Below, piece by piece: positions 52,801-61,200 of a stretch of 64,000 nucleotides of DNA (positions are counted from its first letter, which is position 1; the number at the start of each line of letters is the position of its first letter). This stretch comes from CALXVA01 sp944392465 (GTDB lineage Bacteria > Bacillota > Clostridia > TANB77 > CAG-508): the NCBI GenBank assembly GCA_963931155.1, contig OZ006978.1, forward strand, positions 434,001 through 498,000, in the 5' to 3' direction. A model generated the notes under the pieces. It did not search any database. It was not told where the DNA came from and worked only from the letters and a program-made list of their open reading frames with translations. The position numbers and the translations under genes were made by a program.

Positions 52801-53364
52801 TGGTTATTGGTTCTACATTTGTGTATATTTCATCTTCGCTTTTTAGGAACAGATACTTATTTCCATCTGCCCTTGTTAAGTCTATCCCATTATACATTAC
52901 TCCATCTGCCATCATAAAGTCTGGATAGCCTTCTACTTCTTCATAATTTACTGTTATTAATTTTGTATTTTTTCCTAAGTTTAGTAACGCATTTCCTTCA
53001 TTTATGTATATTGGATAATTTATATCTATCTCTTTTTTATCATCTTCTCCTATGTAATATGAATTTAATTTTTTATATATCAAATCATTCTCTTGCACAG
53101 CAATTAAGCCCAAGTATGGTGCTAACTTAGACTTATCACTACTTTTTAAGTTCTCCACCATCTCTTTTCCTTCTATTGCATATCCACTATATGTTATTAT
53201 TTGTTCTGGTGAATATCTTAAAAATATATAATATATTACTACTAGTATTATTAGCATTACAACTATTCCTACTAGTATGAATACTGGTAGGTTATTTAAT
53301 AGTGTAGCTCTCTCTCTCTCTCTCTCTCTCTCTCTAGAGCCATGCGGTTTTTAGCTTTTCTCAT
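43849..53364 (-). CDS. Giant cell-surface protein 2; start-region tract and one +1 shift at CGG
   Basis: Paralogue of surface protein 1, about 3,170 residues. The first about 900 and last about 450 residues are nearly the same as in protein 1, while the GLUG beta-helix middle differs strongly. Reading from ATG 53364 (AAAAGGAG upstream; MRKAKNRMALERER) enters an (AG)14 tract that is out of frame with the body. The body runs from about 53335 to CGG at 46597-46595, where it would end after TRKSNLSRKY. Skipping the C continues GPTGNPIYQENINITNSEVTG into the rest, which ends with a membrane segment and lysine-rich tail. The C-terminal linker before that anchor is Asn/Ser-rich and longer than in protein 1. 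Promoter and leader hairpin are shared with gene 1. Confidence 0.82.
46595..46597 (-). other. CGG frame-change site 4 (surface protein 2)
   Basis: Context GGTCCAACT-CGG-AAATCC. Skipping C makes GGA and joins two halves of a GLUG beta-helix. In protein 1 the equivalent turn is QSGNTIETTN, also with Gly-Asn. Confidence 0.8.
53308..53335 (-). repeat. (AG)14 dinucleotide tract in the start region of surface gene 2
   Basis: Plus-strand (CT)14, at the same place as in gene 1. 14 and 11 leave the same remainder mod 3, so both genes are off frame in the same way. 13 units would join the start codon to the body. Confidence 0.85.
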
Positions 53365-53394
53365 ATTTTCAGTCTCCTTTTCTCTTGTTTACTG

Positions 53395-53429
53395 TGCCAA
53401 TGGGGTCTGTCCTGGGTGGCACAATGGCA
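53395..53429 (-). repeat. Family B hairpin in the leader of surface gene 2
   Basis: TGCCATTGTGCCACCC ... GACCCCATTGGCA on the coding strand, just downstream of the probable -10. Confidence 0.5.
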
Positions 53430-53434
53430 TTTTT

Positions 53435-53443
53435 ATTATACCA
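53435..53443 (-). promoter_or_regulatory. Extended -10 promoter of surface gene 2
   Basis: TGGTATAAT on the minus strand, with AGTATTCCAATT upstream as in gene 1. Confidence 0.6.
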
Positions 53444-53591
53444 TATTTATTTTTAATTGGAATACTTTTTTCTTATTTTTAAATTATTAAATTTATTCAA
53501 AATATTCCTTTGTTCTCTTTTTCTAACAAAAATTGGGATGTGTTCCTAATTACATCCCAATTTGCATTTTTTCATCTCTAATTACATTCAC

Positions 53592-54791
53592 TTACTCCAA
53601 TAGGAAATCTATTAAATATCTTACTTTTATACCATCTTCTGAAGTATTATCATATATTTTATCCATTGTTAAAATAGTTTTTTCATAATTATCATTTATA
53701 CTTTTCAATACATTTAATTCACGTTTTTTTACGTTTTCATCCATTAACGAATATGTTACTTGATAATATTTTTTTTCTTGTGAATTTGTTGCTATGAAGT
53801 CTACTTCTAAGGAATTTGTTTTTCCTACTGTTACATCATATCCACGTCTTAGTAATTCAAAATATACTATGTTTTCTATAATGTGACCATAATCTGTATT
53901 TCTAAAGCCTAATATTACATTTCTTATTCCTGTATCTACTATATAGTATTTTTCTAATGTTTTTAATAATTCTTTGCCTTTTATATCATACCTTGGGGCT
54001 TTATATATTAAATATGCATTTTCTATCATATTTAAATAATTTAATACTGTATTATGAGTTACTTTTGTTCCTTGGCTTGTTAAGTAATCTGCTATTTTTT
54101 TAGCTGATATAAGACTTCCTATATTGCTCATTATGAATTTTAATATTTTTTCGAGTAATATGGCATCTACCAATTTATTTCTTTCTATAACGTCTTTCAT
54201 AAATACTGTATTATATATACCTTTTATTGCATTTTCATATATATCTCCTTCATTTTTTAATGTGATTATTCCTGGCATGCCACCGTATTTTACATAGTTT
54301 ATAAACTTTTCTTCCTTGCTAATATTATTTTCTGATTTTGTAAAATCTAAAAATTCTTTAAATGAAAGTGGTAACATTTTAATTTCTATATAGCGACCTG
54401 AAAGATATGTAGAAAGTTCTGAAGAAAGTAAATAAGCATTTGAGCCTGTAATATATATATCTGCATTAAAATCAACAGATAATGCATTTACTGCTTTTTC
54501 CCATTCTATAACTCTTTGTACTTCATCAAGTAAAATATAATTTTTTTCATTTTTTCTTATTTTTTCTTTTATATTATTATACATATCTTTATAATTTAAT
54601 ATATTATCCAATTCAAAAGATTCAAAATTCATATATATAATATTGTTGGCTTTATTCTCTTCTAATAATTTATTCATTAATAATTTTAATAAGCTTGACT
54701 TACCGCATCTTCTGATTCCTGTTATTACTTTAATGAATTCTGTATCTTTGTAAGCCCAAAGTTTGTTCATATATAAATTTCTATCTATCAT
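53592..54791 (-). CDS. AAA ATPase with C-terminal DUF4143 domain (B)
   Basis: 399 residues, same family as ATPase A but clearly diverged. P-loop GIRRCGKSS, ILLDEVQRV, ITGSNAYLLSSELSTYLSGRY and a C-terminal DUF4143 block (YGHIIENIVYFELLRRGYDV). ATG 54791 follows GAGGTGG closely. It lies between surface genes 2 and 3. The two ATPases share organisation and promoter design rather than sequence, so they were probably acquired or kept separately and not copied with the surface gene. Confidence 0.88.
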   Translation of the reverse strand: MIDRNLYMNKLWAYKDTEFIKVITGIRRCGKSSLLKLLMNKLLEENKANNIIYMNFESFELDNILNYKDMYNNIKEKIRKNEKNYILLDEVQRVIEWEKAVNALSVDFNADIYITGSNAYLLSSELSTYLSGRYIEIKMLPLSFKEFLDFTKSENNISKEEKFINYVKYGGMPGIITLKNEGDIYENAIKGIYNTVFMKDVIERNKLVDAILLEKILKFIMSNIGSLISAKKIADYLTSQGTKVTHNTVLNYLNMIENAYLIYKAPRYDIKGKELLKTLEKYYIVDTGIRNVILGFRNTDYGHIIENIVYFELLRRGYDVTVGKTNSLEVDFIATNSQEKKYYQVTYSLMDENVKKRELNVLKSINDNYEKTILTMDKIYDNTSEDGIKVRYLIDFLLE

Positions 54792-54810
54792 TTTTTCCAC
54801 CTCTGTAATA

Positions 54811-54839
54811 ATTATATATCGAACTCGGCTCTTTGTCAA
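54811..54839 (-). promoter_or_regulatory. Consensus promoter of ATPase B
   Basis: TTGACA (54839-54834), a 17-nt spacer and TATAAT (54816-54811), about 20 nt before the start codon. The transcript therefore begins close to the ribosome site. Confidence 0.8.
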
Positions 54840-54865
54840 GTTTTGTTAATGTATTAACAAAACTT
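54838..54865. promoter_or_regulatory. 13-bp palindrome overlapping the -35 box of ATPase B
   Basis: AAGTTTTGTTAAT, GT, ATTAACAAAACTT, framed by GTC and GAC so that TTGAC words face both ways. A likely operator; the position is the same as the hairpin of ATPase A. Confidence 0.6.
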
Positions 54866-55177
54866 TGACTTTTATTGTTTTTTGTTTGAGTACAGACATT
54901 TTTTGTCGATTTAAAAATGAAGAAGTTTAATGTTTTTGTGTGATATTAGTTATTCTACTCTGCCATTACTCTGTCGCTACTCTGCCATTTTTATTTTAAG
55001 TGTATTTTCCAACTTTTAAGATTATAATATTCCGTGATATTTGCCAAATTCAACCCGTGGTATTTTGCAATTTTGTCCCGTGATTTTCTAATTATCCGTG
55101 TCTACTTTTTATAATACAGTATTTTTACAATACAATAACATACTAACAACATTTACACTATTTCAAGAAAATTTCCA
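54866..55177. other. Intergenic region with spaced CCGTG words
   Basis: No gene. Four CCGTG words lie at 55032, 55054, 55078 and 55096, with related flanks (CCGTGATATTTGCCAAATT, CCGTGGTATTTTGCAATTT). ACTCTGCCATT also occurs twice (about 54957-54990). Possible repeated binding sites or a decayed tandem repeat. Confidence 0.4.
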
Positions 55178-55230
55178 CAAAAAAGACAACAAGAGTAAAT
55201 ATTTTCATATTATATTGTTGCCTTTTTTTG
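55178..55230 (-). terminator. Terminator of giant surface gene 3
   Basis: AAAAAAAGGCAACAA pairs with TTGTTGTCTTTTTT over a 20-25 nt loop, ending in T residues on the minus strand. Confidence 0.6.
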
Positions 55231-55247
55231 CTATTTTATTGTTTCTA

Positions 55248-58200
55248 CTAATGCTCACTTTTATTTTTTACAACCACTTTTCTTAAAACAACTAATCCGA
55301 TTATTACGACTACAATTATTGCAATTACTATTATTGCGCCATTTGTTTGTGGTTTTGTTTCTTCTTTTGCATTATAACCATATATTCCTTCTAGACCATT
55401 TTGTGTTATTTTTTCTGTTTCTGATACTGGTGTTTCATCGCTTCCTTCTAGTATCTCGTTTTCGCTGTATACTTCGTATTTTCCTGTTTCTGCATTGTAT
55501 ACAGATATATAGCTGTTATTTGAAACATTACTCTTTTCACCTTGATTGTCTTTATCAGAAGTTATACCTGTCGCTTGCTCTATCGCTTTTTCTATTGGCA
55601 ATTCTACAAGTTTTTGTTCTAGTTCTTTGCTCTTTTCATATTCTTGTCTTTTTTCTTCATAATCATTCCATATGTTTTCTATGCTTCCTGCAATATAATC
55701 TGTTAGTCCTTCATCTGCTTTTTCATTATTCTCATATACTACTTCTCCACTTACATAATTGAATACTATTACTTTTCCTGTATTGTATAGTACCATTACT
55801 TCTGTTTTTTCTTCATCTATATTTTGTTCTATTTGTTTTATATTTCTTGTTAAGAAATTGTCTGGATATTTTAGCATTTCTTTTAAGTCTACTAATTCTC
55901 CCGATGTATTTAGTATTGTTTGGTATTCTTTATTGTTGTAATTATCTGTTATGCTATTTCCAATTTTCATATCTAATGAGTTTGAAAGTGCTGATAATTT
56001 TCCACTTCTTACATTGTATACTTGCAGTTTTATATTTCCGTTTATTTTACTGTATGTTCCATATACTTCTATTGTGTTTCCTTTATATTCATATGTGTTA
56101 AGTGGCTTTGGTGTTTGTTCTAAGTATGTTTCTTTATCTTGTTCTATATAAGTTTGTGAAGAATCTGCATTGTTGCTTGAATTTGCACCTGTATTTTCCA
56201 CAATTTTATCTGTTGCAATGTTCATAACTGTGCCATCACTTCTTAAAGCATATCCTTCATATACATTCACATATTCGCCTTGTTGTAATTCTCCATTAAT
56301 GTATAGATTCGTTTCTACTAAGTATGCATTATTTTCACTTGTTAAACTTGCTTCACTTCTTACATCTTCAGGTGTTATTGTAATTGTTTTTTCTTCTTGT
56401 CCATTGCTTAGTTTTATTTCTATAGTATCCTTAAAATTGTATTTAAATGTATATGTTTGGTTTGTGCTATTGCTTAATTTTACTGTTTCTTTTTCTTGTC
56501 CATTTACGAAGTATGTGAAGTTTGTTGATGTAGTTAAATTTTCAGAATTTTGTTTTGCTTGTTGTTCGTTAGTTTTTCTAGCATTTATTTCTGAATTATA
56601 TTCATTTATTATTTTATTAAAATCTATGTTTATTTCGTTTACTGAAATTGGATATACTGCATAACTTGGTAGTGTATTTTCAGTTTTCATACTGTTTTGT
56701 GCTGTTATATCGCTCTGTGTTGTGGCATTGTTTTTATTATCATCTTTATTATTACTTTCATTTAGTAACCCTATATCTGTAATTTCTGGGTCTGTTGGTA
56801 AGTCTACTCCTATTTGTAATTCTGGTTGATATAAATAACTATCTTTTATTGTTGGATATTTTCCTTCTGCTAAGCTTGCATAATTCCAATATGTTGTTCC
56901 TAATCCAATTTTATTTGAATATGTGTTTTGATAATCTAAATCTGTTCTCACTAAATATTGGCTAGTATTTACATTATCATTTGTTGCATACACATAATTG
57001 TCATTTAATTTGCTGTATTTATATACATATGTGTTTTTAATATAATCATTTTCGTCTGGTCTTCCTCCTATTAATAGTGAACCTGTAGAACTATTCTCAC
57101 TTGTTACTTTTGCTTCAATATAGTTATTGTAATAGAATGATTGTCCTCTATATATTTCTGTTGCAATATTTCCAAACATTCCACCAACCTTTGTTGGCGC
57201 AGATACTGAACTATCTAATAACATTGCACTATTTAGTGAAACTGTGTTGACAGTTGGTTGCATATAGGTGTTGTCAACATATCCAATTAAGCCTCCAGCA
57301 GTATGTGAAAATGCACTAATATTAACATTTGCATATATATTATTTATCGTCGCCCAAGAAGCTGAGCCGTATAATCCACCTACGTTTAAATTTCCTTGAA
57401 CTGTAGTGTTATTAACATATCCCTGATATAGTCTTGTTCTTTTTGCGTCTTCATTTTTCCCAACAACTCCACCTACATTAATACCACTACTACTAATTAT
57501 TTTTGTGTCTATTACCTGAAATGCTGCTATCGTTGCATAATGTCCGTTTCCTGCCAATCCTCCAATATTTGATGGATTTGAATATGTTGTTCTTATTTCT
57601 GAATCACAAATGGTCCAATACTCATTCGTTCCACCAACTTGTTTACCTACTACTCCACCAATATTGTTATAACCACTTCCTGTAATGGTTGAAGCTTTCA
57701 CTATAATATATTTTCTTATAAAGCCCCCTTCGTCATTACTACTATATCCAATTATGCCACCTACAGTAGTATGTCCAGAAACATTTGTATTATTTATTTC
57801 TAATCTTTGTAATTTTCCTCTTGTAATATATCCCACTATTCCACCTGTATAATCCCAGCCTTCAATATTAGAATTTTCTAATATAATATCATTCATAGGA
57901 ATTTCTGCTCCATTTTGGATTCCAACAACACCTCCACAATATTGTCCACTTGCTTTTACGGTTATATTGTCTCCATTTATATTACTAACAACATCACTAT
58001 TAACTTGCATATCTATTCTTCCTGCCAAACCACCAACACTACTTTTGCCTTCTATCGTGACATTTTCTAATTTTATGTAATCTACTCCTCCTAATGAACT
58101 TCCTATAATACCCACATGTTCCATACTAGCAGCATTTATTGTTACATTTTTAAAACTTAAATTTTCTACTTTTCCGTTATTAATTGCTATCACACCGAAG

Positions 58201-61200
58201 TAGTTTCCAGAAGATGCTTTGTTAGTTAAAGTTACATTTTCAAAGCCTATATTTTTCATCGTTGCTTTTACATTGTTTATCAAGCCAGTATTAATTGTGT
58301 TGTATTCTAATTCTATATTTTTTAGTGTATAAATGTTGTTCTCTGCTTCTAATCTATTTACCGTTATATTATTATTTATATTTGACTTTCCACTAAAGTC
58401 TATATCTGCCATTAATTTATAATTTTGATAAGTCTCTTTTTCTATAGATTGCCAATCTTCATATGTATAGATTTCTTTAAAGAATTGGACTTCTACCTCA
58501 TTTTCTACCTCTTTTGTTTTTTCTTCATTTTTTGAATCTCTATACTTTATTCCTATTAATTTATAACTATCATAGTATCTTGTTGGCGTTGCTCTTACTG
58601 TTATATTTGTCATTCCTTTTTGTGTTACATTTCTTACAACTTCTTTTACTGTCATATCTTCTATTTCTATATTCGTTATTTCTATTTCATCAGGATTAAT
58701 AATTAAAATTGATATATTAGCTTCTTCCTGATTTGTCTTTTCAGCATTTATGCTGTCTACACTTATTTTTGAGCTCTCTTCACCAGTTAAACTTTCTGTT
58801 ATATATATATCTTCTTGATTTGGTAATAGTTTAGTTCCTTCTGTATTATATAATTTTGGCAAAATTCCTTTTGCTTTATCGTCATAATTATAATTATCGC
58901 CTAAATTCAAATTTAAAATTTCATCTTCATCTAGCAGAGTAGCTCCTTTATTTTCTTCTAATATATATCCATTTAACAACTGATTTTTATATGCATAATT
59001 AGTACTAGTTGTACTAGTAGTACTTCCTTGTATTCTGTTCATTCCATCAAGTCCTGCAGATGTATATATATTCCCTATACTTAAATTATTTGAAATAGAA
59101 TTTGCATCTAATACAAGCGCACCTCCTATTAACCCTCCTACATTATTGTCAGTTGTCGAAATATTAACTTTTGAATAGCAGTTTTCTACATTATCTGCTC
59201 CTAGCCCTCCTATTAATCCTCCTACATAAGGATTTTCAGCTTTTATTTTTCCTTCTGTGTAACAATTTACAATTATATTGGAACCAGTATTTCCTCCAGT
59301 TAGTCCTCCAGTTCTACCGGTTACTGCTTTTTTGTTGTTTATATTTAAATTAATTACATAACAATTTTCAATAGTAGAAGAGCTTAAAAGTCCGAGCCAA
59401 GCCTCCACACCACATGTCTCCATTTGTTTCTTCTGTTACTATTTGAATATTATTTACGGAACTATTTATAATGTTAGAATTATATGAAGTTCCTACTATT
59501 CCTCCACAATATCCACTTCCTTTATTATATAGACTCACATTTTTCATATGTATATTTTCTATGTTAGAACCATTATTACAGCTTCTTATTAACCCATTGT
59601 TTCCACTACTTTCTTGCTTTAAATTAACAATGAAAAAATTCTTCAATGTTCCCGTTAAATTATTTATAAGTGAATTATTATTTGTAAGATTAATATTAGA
59701 TATAGAATGTTCATTGCCATCTATTATTCCTCTTACACTATTTATTACAATTGTGTTTTCTCCATTTACAAAATTTAAATCTTCCATTAGCATATAATTT
59801 TCAGTTGGCGAATCATTTATAGTTTTCCAATCATTAACATTCCATATTTCTTTATATAAATCTACATTTATTACTCTCTCTCCTTCTTCATATTCTCTTT
59901 TATATGTACTTCCATATGCTCCTTTTGTGCTTATACTTAATACATTATATTTAGATACACAAATGGTTGGATTTTTTAATTCTGTTATTACCGTACTTTT
60001 TCCATTATTATATTCTTGTGACAATATTTCCACATCTAAATTTGCTATTTCTATATCACTTATTATCTCAGCTGATGGATTATTTACACTAACTTCTACC
60101 TTTACTATATTGGTTCCTTGTTCTAAAACTTTTGTTGATAATATATCTGGCAAATCTTTGTCTTCTACCTCTGGTAATTCAATAAAGTCCTGTGTAGGCA
60201 TACAATCTGGCATATTAACGTGAGGATAATATCCTTCATTTACAAGTTCATCTACTATAAACTGTCCTTCTTCATTAATTATTTGATTTTGAAATTGTGC
60301 ATCCCAAAGTGATAATTTATTTCCTTTTGTTTCTAATTCACTTGTAAATATTTTGTCTGCAAAATAATAATTATTGTATATCTTTTTTGAATTTTTATTT
60401 ACGACATTAGGTCCTTTTGTAAAATCAGTTGTATTAGCTCCTATGCCTACAGAATATACATTCTGCACTGTAGCATTATTACTAGCAGATTTCATTAAGT
60501 TTCCCATTGTAGATTTATCTGTATTTTCACTTAACTTATCTACATTTGTTAAAGTAAAAACGTTTTCAACTATGCCCCCATATCTATTCTCCATAACTAA
60601 TCCAGCCACCTCGATTGTGTCTGTTGAATCATTTAGTACTTTTATATTTTCACCATATATATAGCCATTTTTTATTGTTCCCATAGTATTATATCTCATT
60701 AAGCCACCAATTCTATAAATATATAGTGATTTTTCAAAGTTAACAACAAAATTTTCTATTACTCCTGAATTATCATAACATAACAAATGAACTTCATTAT
60801 TCTCTACATAATTTGATTCAACTAAATTTAATTGTAAATTTTTGATTATTCCTCCATTTTTGTGAACAAGACCTGCCGTAAGAGATGTGCCCACACTATT
60901 ATCCATTTTTATATTAAAAACCAAATTTTCTAATACTGCACTTGCTCCAGTCTTTGCAAACAATGGATATGAGCTACTTACATTTCTAGTTATTTGCTTT
61001 CCATTAAAATTCATTACTCCATTAAATCCGTATACTATCACTTCCAAACCTATACTGTACATTAGTAAATCCTGATAAATCTATGTCGTTTAATACTATA
61101 TACTCTCCATTTGGTTGAATTTTTAAATAATCGTTTAAATTAAATATTCCCCTTAATTCACGTGAACCTTCAGTAGAAAACTCTTGTGAGTCTAGTTCAT

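Noticed and set aside
6929..61030. Sequence-specific sequencing error as the whole explanation of the CGG sites
   Set aside because: Not fully excluded. The flanking bases share nothing beyond CGG, the same un-inserted words (CCAG, CCTA on the plus strand) occur widely without error, and no other frame error is seen, so I rank it below a biological cause.
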